Assembly: GCF_020283565.1 (NCBI RefSeq)
Contig: NC_060063.1
Coordinates: 3,804,563 to 3,868,562, forward strand
Reading direction: 5' to 3'
Length of the DNA: 64,000 nt
Source of the DNA: Trifolium pratense
Lineage: Eukaryota > Streptophyta > Magnoliopsida > Fabales > Fabaceae
In this document: piece by piece, positions 11,509-22,790 of the stretch
How the letters are laid out: every line of letters begins with the position of its first letter
How positions within the stretch are numbered: the first letter of the stretch is position 1
Translations under genes and position numbers: made by a program
Notes under the pieces: generated by a model
What the model was told of the DNA's origin: nothing
Seen by the model: the letters and a program-made list of their open reading frames with translations, nothing else
Database searches by the model: none

Positions 11509-12766
11509 CTAAACCTCATCATCGGAAACAACATAATCTACCTCGGGATTGTACAGGTCAAGAAAACAAGTAGCCCAGTTGTTTCGCAATTCATACATCT
11601 CCTCCTCGGTTAATGACGTGGGATCATCGAACACCTACAATACATATACATGATCAAGAATGAAGCATATGAGAAGTGAGAAGGCTAGGATTAAAATGAT
11701 GCCATTATAATTCCAAATACAAAACACAGCTAGGAAACTACAACAGCTAATGCAGCTAGGAAACAGGGAAGGAAGTGTTCCAAGAAGACAATTCTGAGAA
11801 ATGTCAAGAATTTCTAATTGTGGAAGGAAGTCCTACACAGCTAGGAAACTACACAGCTAATGCAGAATGCAGAAGTACTAATCAGGCAAATAGGCAAATA
11901 CTTATATATGCAGAATGGGTCATAGACACTAACGTTCGGCCCGACTAATGCCCCGACTAATGCAGAATGCAGGAAACTGCAGAAAACCATATATGCAGAA
12001 AAAAAGCGACAATCAAGAAAAAAAAAATACCTCCATCCAATTCTTTGTAATACTAGCGGTGACAATGTCAAGCATGTTCTTCATTACATAATATCCACAG
12101 TCATTACCGTTAGGTTGTCGCCTTGTCTACATATAAACGACATTTAGTTAATACATAAATAAATATCAATCATGTGTTATGAACGTAAATAAATATTAAA
12201 ATTTACACCACACTTACTTTGGGAAAAATCCATGTAGCCTTCTTTCTATTACCAAAAGTTGCCAATTGATGAACTTTAAAAGCACTAGAAAAATTTAAAA
12301 ATCAACAAAGTTTTAATAGGCAGTAAGTGGACGAACAGAGGCAAACCAAAGGCAAACTAATTAAAATAATAACTTACTCTGTAAAAAAATTCCTCGCTGC
12401 CTCAGGTATCTTACGGTGTAATGAACAAAGACAAACTATAACATTGTCCTTAGGACACATAATTATTAATTGCCAATGCCCGCTGTACACGTGAAAGAAT
12501 GAGGTGAATCAAAACATTGTAATGAGGTGATGAAAGAATGAATAGCAAGTGAAGTAAATCAAAAACTAAAGGATTAAATAAGAGCTTACTCAAAAAGATG
12601 TGGTGCTAAGTAGCACACTTTGTTTAGATCACGCAAATTATTTTGAATGTATTGTTTACCCGCCTTTTGAAGTGAAACTGGCTTTGATGCAAAACTCAAT
12701 TGAACCGGGTCCAAAAATGCAAACAAATCTGATTTTTTTGTGTCTATGGAAACACGTTGCATATAC
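11509..12766 (-). CDS. CACTA-borne Ulp1-like (C48) cysteine protease, C-terminal exons
   Basis: Five exons join in frame on the minus strand: 12766-12590, 12482-12378, 12284-12218, 12126-12031, 11634-11509. All have GT-AG borders. They encode a Ulp1 catalytic domain: RYMQRVSIDTKKSDLFAFLD, then DGHWQLIIMCPKDN with the catalytic His, then RQPNGNDCGYYVM with the oxyanion Gln and nucleophile Cys in the QX5CG arrangement. A WATCFLDLY tail and stop follow. Ulp1/SENP enzymes remove SUMO-like tags; in transposons the real substrate is unknown. The 5' exons (somewhere in 12.9-15.1 kb) are not resolved. Short coding-like segments at about 13209-13415, 13859-13950 and 14090-14175 may belong to it. Confidence 0.82.
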
Positions 12767-12879
12767 CTGAATGGCAAGAAAACCATTTTCTTTTAAGTTA
12801 GGAACTACATCATTATAAAACACTAACAAAATTACATTAGATTGCATTGCATAGAAACACACAGAAAAATAAATTATAG

Positions 12880-15070
12880 AATAACTGATTCTGGGCCTAA
12901 ATTTGACTAAGGTTGCATCAGTTGAAACAACTTCAAAATTATAGATTTAGAACTAACATGATTTTCAAAGCAAGTTAACCATCTGAGGCACAACTTCTTA
13001 CTTAGACATTTGAAAGTTGTAGACATTTAGTAGTTAGAAGATCATATCTTTAAGAACACAGCAAACACTACAGGGTACCCTAAGCAGAAGCAGGTTGATG
13101 GTTTATGATCAATGGAGGACGAAGAGCTCGGTGGGCTTCGTCCTTCTGTTTGCGGGCCTTGTACATCTCCTCTGTCTCAACAACAACTAACCTCTTGACC
13201 TATATCAATTACAAAGTTACCAATGTTATTTTGTTAGTATACAAAGAGATGGGTCCTTTCAAAATGGATTTCATAGAGCATGCGTCGAAAACCTGTTGGA
13301 TCATTCCCCTAACAGTAAGTGTGTTCCATCGCATGACAGTTCGATTGCACTTCCCAAGGCGTAGTGCTTCTAAAGTGTGCCTATGTTGCTTCTTGGTCCC
13401 CAAAATGCCCCTCACCAGAGTTATATAGAGATTGGGGCACAGGCATTGTATGCCTTGAAGGCATTCATGTCTTCAAGTTGAAGTCAGTACAGGATCTAGA
13501 ACATATAGAACACAAGAGGACATGGTCCATTATTCCAATACACACATTACATTTAGAACATATAGAACACATTACATTTTGTTTTGTTATCTCAACTAAA
13601 TATGTCTCACTGCAATGTTTAGAATTAAAGTTACTTTCTATTAACCAAAACAACTTTATAAAAGGAAAAAAGTTATCCTCAAAACTCAGCTGACTAATTA
13701 GCCACTCTAACACTAAGCAGATATCAAATAAAACTAAAGCAGCTTTGATCAATCCATGAAAATGACATGGTAGTACAAAATTAAACTCTGCTCACATATC
13801 ACATTATAAATTACCCTCAATTCAAGAATTAACATTTCATACCATTGACACCTTCCATGGCAGCTTTCACCACAGGCTTGGCTGCTACTTCATACACCTC
13901 ATCCGATACGGTATGTGGTCCAAATACTTTATCTGTCACTCTGTCAGTAATAAAAAAACCGAATTATAAAATTAACATCCACAGTTTCTCATTTCTACAC
14001 TAATTAAACTCAAAACCACAACAAAATCAATCAAAATCAAAAGTAATAACACAACACGATATGATTCGGTACAATACCAAATGCATAAGCAGTAGCTGGA
14101 TTATACACATTTCTAACAATCTTATCTCCATCAGCATGCCACGCGATCTCGTCTCCTTTATTATGCTCCCTTTCACTGCAACAAAATTCATCAGTGATAT
14201 ATAATCTCACAGCAACCAATGGATCTGAAATAAAAACACAGATCTAAATATATCTCCTAGCATATACAAACTTCACAACATATGTTGACGTGCCATTCTT
14301 TGTGTTTCTTTTTTCACATTGGAAGCACGAGTCATATGGAGCTGGACTGCTATTTTCATATTTATTAACAACTCTTTTTTTTTTTTTTTGACAATCATAT
14401 TTATTTATTAACAAACTGGGTATAAACAATTGGAACAACTTCATCATTAGTAGTTTCTTACAAAAGTCGAAAATGAACAATCTTCATGTATTTTGAGGTA
14501 CACATATCACAGAAAAACGCACATAAAACTCAGAATACATATTCATAACCCCATAATCACAGTGAAAAAACGCACATAAACGCACATAAAACCCAGAATA
14601 CATATTCACAACCCCAGAAACACAGTGCAAAAAACGCACATAAAACCCCAAAAATTACAAACTTTAACCAAACAAAAAGAAATTAAAAAATTTGAGAATA
14701 GAATCAGTACCTGTATGTGTTTTCAGTTGTAGGGAGAAGAACGATCTGAGAGAAGCTTCAATTTGTTTCACCCACCTTCGATTTGGGACCTAGGGTTCGC
14801 GAACCACCAAGAGAGATGACAAAATTGAGAGAACGAGTGAGAGAGGACGAGTGAGAGTGAGGGATTGTCGTGATTTAGAGAGTTTTGAATCGAGAGAGGA
14901 ATTGAGGGTTTGTTGTTCTTGAGGATTTGGGAAAATCGCGTGAGGTTTGTTTTTTTTTTTTTTGATAAACATCGCGTGAGGTTTGTTGTTCTTGAGGGTT
15001 TGACTGTTCTTGAGGTTTGAAGTTGGCGAAGATAGTGCGTATGAATCGTAGGCGTGAGTGTTTTTCTCAC
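12880..15070 (-). other. Upstream part of the CACTA gene, exons unresolved
   Basis: Minus-strand coding-like islands are seen: 13209-13415 (RGMIQQVFDACSMKS), 13859-13950 (DKVFGPHTVSDEVYEVAAKP) and 14090-14175 (KGDEIAWHADGDKIVRNVYN). All are separated by intron-like DNA with stops. They are probably 5' exons of the protease gene or of a second transposon gene, but I could not build a continuous frame. A pair of TAAACGCACATAAAACCCAG-like repeats lies at about 14520-14645. Confidence 0.35.
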
Positions 15071-15399
15071 TTAAGTCACTCAGTTTGTCCAAAAACACTT
15101 GTTTTTTTTTTTACTCAACATGACATCTTACATCTGACTCTATATATGGCCAGATATATATTTATTTTAGATAATTTTCGCCATAATTACAATATTGCCA
15201 CCGCGTTCAGTTTTGTTTCTGGTGATATTAGAACCAGATGTAACAAGTTATGTCTATATATTTTTCCCTTCGGTGGATATTAGTACCAGATGTAAAGGTC
15301 ACTCCATATAGCGTTTTACATCTGACATATGCTCGTCAGATGTAAACTACTAGTGTAATATGTCATATTTGTACTAGTGATAGTTGCACGAAAAAACTT

Positions 15400-15655
15400 A
15401 TTCAATAATATAACCTCAAGTCAGACATTCTTTCATGCATTTTCAATTGTTTATTGCTAGCTTTCAAATATTCAAGATATGATTTTTACGAGTAACCAGT
15501 GCTCTAACATATTCCTCTCTGATTTCTACTACTATACTATCGCAGGCAATAAGCAGTCTAAATGGCATGGGAAAATAATCACTCTAGGTAATACATCTAA
15601 TATCGTTTTTTTTTGTCTCTTCAATTATTTTTGTAGTAATGATCATTAATCAATA
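15400..15655 (+). pseudogene. Relic of kinase intron 1/exon 2, right-hand part of the split pseudogene
   Basis: Aligns with 17935-18190 of the intact kinase, including acceptor CTATCGCAG and a 42-bp exon (15546-15587) with TGGCATGGGAAAATAATCAC before a GT donor. Similarity stops abruptly near 15660, where LINE sequence begins, so the kinase exon is absent. With 10243-10545 this was one gene before the CACTA insertion. Confidence 0.8.
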
Positions 15656-15659
15656 TGCA

Positions 15660-15915
15660 ACAAAATACTTTCGACCCATTTGTTTAATTGGCTGTTTGTA
15701 CAAAATACTTTCAAAAATTCTGGCGGCTAGATTGAAACGTGTGTTGGGAAAACTGATTTCATGATGTCAATCAGCGTTCCTTCCGAGCAGGCAGATTATG
15801 GATGGAGTGGTTGTTCTCAATGAGATAATTGACTTGGCTAAGCGAAGAAAAGATGAATGCATGTTATTTAAAGTTGACTTTGAACGAGCATATGACACAG
15901 TAAGCTGGAATTAAT
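15660..15915 (+). mobile_element. LINE reverse-transcriptase fragment
   Basis: Reads, with frame changes and one stop, as the core of plant LINE reverse transcriptase: ISLIGCLYK-like, KILAARLKRVLGKLIS, QSAFLPSRQIMDGVVVLNE, then FKVDFERAYDTVSW. The last block includes the first catalytic Asp region. Truncated at both ends; no poly-A tail here. A dead fragment. Confidence 0.8.
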
Positions 15916-16686
15916 TAGACTTCAATGTTACAACTAATAATATATAAATATTACGGTTCAAAAGACAAATGTACCCCCCTAGTTCATTCAACCTGCACCC
16001 CTTGTCACCTGACCTGGGTTCTGTGCAATCATAACCACATACAAGTAACCGTCCTATAAAAATTGAATGATTATGATTTGATAATGAAAATTTAATATGA
16101 AAATAAAAATAAAAAATTATCTTAAATAGTAACTCTCCAATAATAATCGGACGATCCTTATGACCTGACTGCAGCCGATTGCATGAAACATTGCATGAAA
16201 CAGTGGCTACACTCAATCCAAATCACTTGTCACCACCCGACAACAAATAGTTGAGCCAAACGTGAGACAATGTAAGGGTAGGGTCTTGCTTACTCTACCC
16301 ACTTGACATTGTCTATGAGACATTTCAACATAATGGAACCATTTGAGGTAAGTACATATGATTGAATATTCTGTGCACACCCGTTGTAACTTGTGTTGAA
16401 GTCCTAAATTTCTCGTAAATTAAATTCTATTGGAAAGAATTCAAAGTGTATGTGTATCTCTCTTAATCAAAATTTTAAGTATTAAAAAAATGAATTAAGG
16501 AAAGAGAGTGGAAATTTCGTGGGTGACTTTTGAGTTGACTTACAGGCCATGTGATAATCATTTTTGCTGACCCTCCCTCCTAACTCCTAACTCTAAGAGC
16601 ATAACTTATCAAACTCACCACCAGGCAGGCTATCATCAACTTAACGCCTTCCATAATCTCTTCTTCCTTTGTTTGTTCTCAACATA
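15916..16686 (+). promoter_or_regulatory. Upstream region of the first intact receptor kinase
   Basis: Non-coding, AT-rich, between a LINE relic and the kinase ATG at 16687. No element with clear ends. A short inverted repeat lies near 16268-16316 (ACAATGTAAGGGTAG with its partner). No confident TATA box chosen. Confidence 0.4.
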
Positions 16687-19324
16687 ATGGATAATCATGT
16701 CCCTATGTTTCAAAGTATTACATACATCTCCTTCTTCTTATTAATAATAATCACTTTTTTTCCATCACAATCTCTTTCTAACGATTATTCATATTGTAAT
16801 AAATATCCCTACGACGACAGATCCTCCTATAGTTGCGGAAATCTCTCCAACATCTATTATCCATTCTGGGGACAAAATCGTCCTTCTAAATGTGGCGCCG
16901 GCAAACCATTTTACCTTAACTGCGACAAAAACAACATTACTACCATTCTATTATACTCACAAAATTTCACAGTACTTGATATCAACACCACATCCTACAC
17001 CATGAAACTCAAAAGAACAGACCTTTCCCAAAATCTCTGTTCTCCACAATTTGGTGAAACTTATTTCGATCCAACTGGTCTGTTTCATTCTAGCTCAATG
17101 GACATCAGCATATACTACAATTGTCCTTTCAATATATCTTATCAAAAATCTCTATGTGGATCTAACAATCCTTCTTTCACTGATCTTAACTTTGAAGTTG
17201 CAAAAAATTTATATCTAAATAGATGTGGGAAACATATCAAAGTGCCGAGAACAATAGATTTGTATAAAGAGATTGATTATAATTACAATCGTGACGATCT
17301 TGAAAGAATTTTGAATGACGGGTTTGAGGTGGAATACTCTGTGAATACCGATTGTTTAAGGTGTTTGGGAAGTGAGAATGGAGATTGCTCGAGTTATTAT
17401 ATTGATAATAAAAATATTGACTTATGCTATTATGATTATTGTCCAGATGGATCTATTGCTATTCCCATAACTTGTATTACTTACAAAAGTATGTTTTCTA
17501 TCTCTTTTTTTTTTTTTTTTCGGTATAATGTTTTCTTATTTTTTTATAAGGTTGACTTAAACTAGAGTTTATTTAATATTGTGTCGAGGCACCTGCTATC
17601 AGATCATCGTTATAAAACTACTCAGGTCATTCTTTAAATGTCCAGTTTTGGTAATACTTATCACTTTTGTCTATCAATAAAAAAAATAGTTTCAACCGTG
17701 AGTAAAAAAACTTTAAAGTTCTTAAGATGGTTTTTTCAAATAGTTTCTTGAAATATAATTATTTGTTTAAATAGTATTTAAGATGGGTTTTTTAAGCAAG
17801 TATATAAGATGTTTTAATGGAAATATTTATTCTATTTTTTTTTCAATTGTTTATTACTTCATATTTAGTTATAATATTCAAATTAATTTGAAGAATAAAC
17901 ATTTGAAGTAGTTTCAAGATACATAAAAGAGGTATATAGTCATACATTCTTTTATGCATATTCAATTGTTTATTGCTAGCTTTCAAATATTCAAGATGTG
18001 GATTTTAGGAGTAACCGGTGCTCTAACATATTTTTCTATGATTTCTACTACTATACTATCGCAGGTAGTAAGCACTCTATATGGCAAGGGAAAATAATCA
18101 CTCTAGGTAATATACATCTAATTTCATTATGTTTTTTTTTTTGCCTCTTTAATTATTTTGTGGTATATTTTGTAGTAATGATCATTAATCTATATGTAAA
18201 TCTTTTTCTTAATCCTAACAGGAAGTGCAAGTGCAACATTTGTTGGATTTTCGATATGTGTCATTATCTTTTATTTCACAAACAAGTTCATAAAGAATAA
18301 CCAAAACATCACATATGAAAACAACAAGAATAACCGAGACATTGAAGCATTCTTAAAAACTCATGAAGCTTTTACCGTAAGAAGATACAAATTCGCAGAT
18401 ATCAAGAAAATGACCAACAACTTCGAAGTCAAACTAGGACAAGGTGGTTATGGCATTGTGTACAAAGGAAAGCTACTCAATGACCGCCTTGTGGCCGTCA
18501 AGATATTGAATGCATCCAAAGGAAATGGTGAAGAATTTATGAACGAGGTTTCTAGCATTACTAAAACCTCTCACATTAATGTTGTTGCGCTTCTTGGATT
18601 TTGTTTTGATGGTAGCAAAAAAGCTTTGATCTATGAATTAATGTCCAATGGTTCACTTGACAAGTTTATTTACAACAATCAACCTAAAGCCATTCAATCT
18701 CTGAGTTGGGAGATTCTTTATCAAATTGCTAAAGGGATAGCTCGAGGGCTAGAGTACTTGCATAAGGGTTGTAGCACACGAATTTTACATTTTGACATCA
18801 AACCACATAACATTCTTTTAGATGAGAATTTTTGTCCAAAGATATCGGATTTTGGGCTAGCAAGACTTTGTCCCAAGAAAGAGAGCATTATTTCAATGTC
18901 AGATGCTAGAGGGACAATGGGATATGTAGCTCCTGAGTTGTGGAATAGAAATTTTGGAGGTGTTTCACATAAGTCTGATGTTTATAGTTTCGGAATGATG
19001 CTGATGGAAATGGTTGGAGGACGGAAAAATATTATTGCTGATGCAAGTCAAACAAGTGAGATATACTTTCCTCATTGGGTTTACAAGAAGCTTGATCTAG
19101 GCACTGATTTGATACCAGGTGAAGTTATTACCGTTGAAGAAGGTGAAATTGCAAAGAGAATGACTATTGTAGGATTATGGTGCATTCAAACATTTCCAAA
19201 TGACAGGCCAACAATGAGTAGAGTAATTGAAATGTTAGAAGGCAATGTGAATTCATTAGAAATACCACCAAAACCTATTCTTTCTTCTCCTACTAGATCA
19301 GTGCCAGGATCTTCAACTTCTTGA
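16687..19324 (+). CDS. LRK10L-type receptor-like kinase with GUB_WAK ectodomain, three exons
   Basis: Exons: 16687-17488, 18065-18106, 18222-19324, giving a 648-residue protein. A hydrophobic signal segment (about residues 10-30) leads into a cysteine-rich GUB_WAK_bind domain (YSCG...YPFWG...CGAGKPFYLNC). The WAK-associated block CLRCLGSENGDC...CYYDYCPDG ends exon 1. The 42-bp exon encodes the juxtamembrane strip and exon 3 opens with the membrane span ATFVGFSICVIIFYF. Kinase: GQGGYG (residues 354-359), VAVK Lys 375, HFDIKPHN with Asp 473, DFG Asp 491, APE. HFD replaces HRD, so it is a non-RD kinase, common among immune receptors. ATG 16687 chosen because upstream in-frame sequence starts only at TTG. 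Ligand unknown; cell-wall or pathogen sensing is a family-level inference. Confidence 0.94.
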
Positions 19325-20446
19325 AATTTTTGGGGTAAATGTTCCATACTGCATTATTTATCATACTTGTATATTTTTCTATCACGTTGTAAAGCAAGTG
19401 GGTCTTATATATATGTGTGCTAAAATGTTGTTATAGTGTATGTAAAAGCATTACTAATTGGTCAAAACATACTATATACTATGTTTACTAAATTAAAAGG
19501 CTTATTTCCAACTTGTGGTTAAAGTATCATTTGTATTTGATTTCATTTCTATTTAAATTTTTATTAACTGTAAAAATAAAAAGCTATATTCGAGTAAATA
19601 TTATGCTGCAGTGAAGGTTAAAAGTAGGATTATATGTATCGGTGTTCCACACTAACACATATAAAATACCAAAAATATTCCAATCAGAAGTGTCGATACT
19701 ATACATTTACCGGTTATTGTCATGGCTTATATAGTCAAGGAGAAGGGTCAACTGTGTGAAATTACTACTCTACTTTCCTATTTCTTTTAATCTCTATTAT
19801 ATATTTATATGGCTGCTACCACATCAAAAATTTGGCAGCTACGGACCAAAGAAAATGGAATCCAAAACAAGGTCAGCACAATTTTAGTGTATAATTTTCT
19901 TTTCTTTAGTTGATTTGTCTACTAGTTTGTAAAGTATTGTTTAGAAATAAAGAAGTGTACATGTTACGTACGTAGTGTATAATATTCTTTTCTTTGGTTG
20001 ATTTGTCTTCAAGGTTTTAAAAGTATTTTTAAGAAATAAAGTAGTATAATATTTTTGGTCTTATTGCACATGTACGATATATCTGATCTATAATTTAGAC
20101 CAAATATATTAGTTATTCAATGAATTTAAAAAATTTACTTTTGCTTATAATTAAGAATAAAGAGAGTAACGGATGACAAAATACTCTCTGTAATTTTGTA
20201 AATGGACAAAAATAAAAGCAATTTATTGATTTATTAATAAAGACAAAAAAAAAAAACAAGAGAAAGGTAATATTGAAATGATAAACAAATTAAACTCTCC
20301 TCCCATTTTCTTTGCACCATGAAGGAGAAATAAAAAGTATGCAGGCCCCATCAATTTTGATCTCTATTTTCTTTCTATGCTAAAGTACCAATCAAGATGG
20401 AATGACTCTTTCTCCTCTCCCCTTTTTCTCTCTCTTTTATTTCTCT
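19325..20446. other. Intergenic DNA shared with 27.3-28.7 kb
   Basis: From about 19735 onward this tract aligns with 27295-28700: the GGCAGCTACGGACCAAAGAA block at 19832, the GTATAATTTTCTTTTCTTTA block, and the CTCTCCTCCCAT stretch before the FMO tail. It is the right-hand part of a duplicated segment. No independent gene. Confidence 0.7.
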
Positions 20447-20815
20447 CTATACATTATTACCAAACAAACCATTAGGAACAAGACCCTGATAATCAGTGGG
20501 TCCATATGGTTCAAATAACTCGGCAAAAGGACCTTTCTTCCTTCTTGGGTTACATTTCATGTCTTTGCACAATTGATCATTATACCATATGCCACAAGTA
20601 ACAATGCATGATCTCCAATTTCTAGCATTTTGCTTAATGTTATCCACATTTTGGTATCCTTTTCCATCTCTTTAATACTTGGTAACTCAATGTTTCCATC
20701 CAAAAGATGAGCTAACCATCGACATCTCATTTCATTACAAAAAATATTTGATAAGATCTCTGCATATGCATCCTATTATTGCCAGTTGTGGAATATGAGG
20801 GTGAATTATTTGCCT
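20447..20815 (-). pseudogene. Last-exon fragment of a flavin-containing monooxygenase
   Basis: Near-identical to the last exon of the FMO gene at 28709-29075, from its splice acceptor (about 20815) to the stop, ending [14 protein letters not shown]. It carries a 4-bp insertion (GCAT near 20765), an indel near 20645 where the intact copy reads TTCCCAAA, and base changes. Upstream exons are absent. It lies tail to tail with the first kinase, as the complete FMO does with the second, so it is the truncated half of a segmental duplication. Confidence 0.87.
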
Positions 20816-21673
20816 GAAGTAAAACAATATAAATATTAACTTTGGAGTTGTTTAAAATTTGAATATCATAAAATTAGCTATATGCAAGTGCTTAAAGGTA
20901 CTTTGTTTGTATCAAAATAAATAACTCAATTGAAATAAAAATTTGTCGCAAAATATTTCATCTACTAAACTTTTAATGCAATATTTTACAATTATACCCT
21001 ATAATCATTATTACATAATCTGAAACACTAATATTGATAGATAATCTGAAACATATATAACATAATTAAGAACAATACATACTCATAAATGAGCTACATC
21101 TAATCCCAACAACAAGAGAAGTTAGCCATACATAGTCATGGTGAGCTTACAAAGATGAAGAAAAAAATAAGTGAATGAACATCACACTTGATGTCTTAAG
21201 ATTGGATGAATCCACCTTCAAACTCCCTTTAGAAAACCTAAACTTGAAGTTTCTCTCTGTTTTGTTCTGACAAAAAAGTAATAGATCTCGTTTTGCAGCA
21301 ATTGATGGTTATTTATACAAGTCAGGAAATTAGAGACTCGCTAAGCGAGGAGTGTCTCGCTAAGCCAGAAAACTTTCTTCAACAATGGGTTTACTGACAC
21401 ATGTACCACCGACCACCACAGCATGCTAAAGGCACGAACTCCCTGCCAATTTCTCGTTGTTGGCTTGTTGTGGGCTCGCTTAGCGAGGTGATGAAATTGG
21501 CAGGGAACTTCCTCTTTCTATGTTCAAAATTCAATTCTAAGTTCAAACACCTACAAAAATGGTTGGGATATGGACATACTAATCAAAAATAGAATAAAAA
21601 AATATGTACATTAAATTGGGAATTTTCATAAGGATAACTTGCAAAATAAGTTAATAAGTGCCTTAATTCAATA
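20816..21673. other. Unclassified intergenic DNA with TCGCTAAGCGAG palindromes
   Basis: After an intron remnant of the FMO fragment (to about 21060), the stretch 21280-21600 contains CTCGCTAAGCGAG, CTCGCTAAGCCAG and CTCGCTTAGCGAG. Such motifs recall legume LTR-retrotransposon non-coding parts, but I see no LTR pair or coding frame, so it stays unclassified. Confidence 0.35.
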
Positions 21674-21989
21674 CTCCCCCTGTCCCATATTATAAGTAAA
21701 AAAATTCACTTTTTCTTGTCTCAAATTATAAGCAAAAGTAAATAACTTTGATCATTTTCAAGATTTACTTTTACTTATTCTTATGAAATTTAATGCAAAT
21801 TTCATTTAATTTACTCTCTCTCTTCTTTTTTCCATAATGAATAACCAATCAAAATTCTTTTTACATCTTCTCATGAAACTTTTTTCAAGAAAAACACAAA
21901 AAGTCATACTTCAAATTATCACATTTCACTTTTCTTAATAAGTGTGAAATTTTTTTTCTGCTTATAATATGGGAATGGGACGGAAGGAG
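21674..21989. mobile_element. Stowaway-like (Tc1/mariner) MITE, 316 bp
   Basis: Terminal inverted repeats CTCCCCCTGTCCCATATTAT (left) and, on the other strand, CTCCTTCCGTCCCATTCCCA (right), inside TA target duplications (21672-21673, 21990-21991). Non-coding, AT-rich interior. Matches the widespread CTCCCTCCGTCCC MITE type of plants. Confidence 0.82.
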
Positions 21990-22139
21990 TACATAAATTA
22001 ACTACTTTTTGGCCCTTATCACCATTCAAGCCCCCCTCATACCTTCAGCAAAATTACCAATATTATGTTGAGTATCCAATTTAAAATTATCTAGCTTACG
22101 ATAAATTTCTCCCACCTTACAACCAATTTATCAACCAAG

Positions 22140-22365
22140 TTTTCACCATTTATGATCCCTCTTTCTATCACCAAGTTGTGTCTAGCCCTGAGTGGAGAAA
22201 GGCTATGGCAGAGGAAATTGTTGCTTTGGAATCCAATAATACTTGGACTGTGCGATCATTACCACCTGAAAAAAAAGGTTGTGGGTTATAGATTGATTTA
22301 CAAGGTTAAGTACAGAGCTGATGGCGCCACACTAGATCGTTACAAGGCTTGACTAGTTGCTCAAG
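22140..22365 (+). mobile_element. Copia reverse-transcriptase fragment
   Basis: Reads as the start of the Copia RVT_2 domain: [40 protein letters not shown], stop, LVAQG. There is a frame change near 22275-22285 and a stop at the usual RYKARLVAQG site. Truncated at both ends and dead. Confidence 0.85.
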
Positions 22366-22469
22366 GTGAAAATAAGTGGAAAAATAAAATGAGGGAAACT
22401 GAAAATAAGTGAAAAAGATATCTGGCATTGCTATGAGTCACACAGACGCGGTTGAAACTGCCGGTAATA

Positions 22470-22575
22470 GACCACCAAAACCTATTTTTTCTTCTCCTAC
22501 TAGATCAATACTAGAATCTTCAGCTTCATGAAATTTTATTGGGGCAAGTTTTCCACACTGCATTATTTGTGTGGG
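22470..22575 (+). pseudogene. 3'-end relic of a third LRK10L kinase copy
   Basis: Encodes only the last residues of the kinase (PPKPIFSSPTRS...SAS, stop at 22529-22531) followed by about 45 bp of matching 3' UTR (TTTTCCACACTGCATTATTTGTG). It shows that a further copy of the kinase once stood here before deletion. Upstream sequence is unrelated Copia DNA. Confidence 0.78.
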
Positions 22576-22790
22576 TCTATTCAGTTGACTAATTGCTTTT
22601 TTGGTTAGTTGTCCAAACTTGATTTCTATTTATTGAAACTAGATATTCAAACTTCTCATTAAATGTGCGGATGAGTGCTACACCAAACACAGAGTCACAG
22701 ACTAATCATAATATAACATCCTTCTTTTCTAGTAGCAAGAAAAAGAAAAAAAAAACTTCCTTCTTTTCTTCCTTGTTTGTTATCAACATA

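Larger units (their letters stand above)
10929..15379 (-). mobile_element. CACTA (EnSpm/CMC) transposon, 4451 bp, carrying a Ulp1-type protease
   Basis: Ends are CACTAGTACAGAAAAC on the left and, on the opposite strand, CACTAGTACAAATATGAC on the right. The 3-bp target duplication ATA (10926-10928, 15380-15382) is perfect. The outermost few hundred bases are packed with ACATCTG/CAGATGT subterminal motifs in both orientations, as expected for transposase-binding sites. A poly-T run (about 11200-11228) and an ATTCAACCAAAATACAATTAC tandem stretch follow the left end. The only coding content recognised is a minus-strand Ulp1-like gene. No Tnp2 transposase was found, so the copy is probably non-autonomous. 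It sits in an intron of a dead receptor kinase. Confidence 0.93.
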
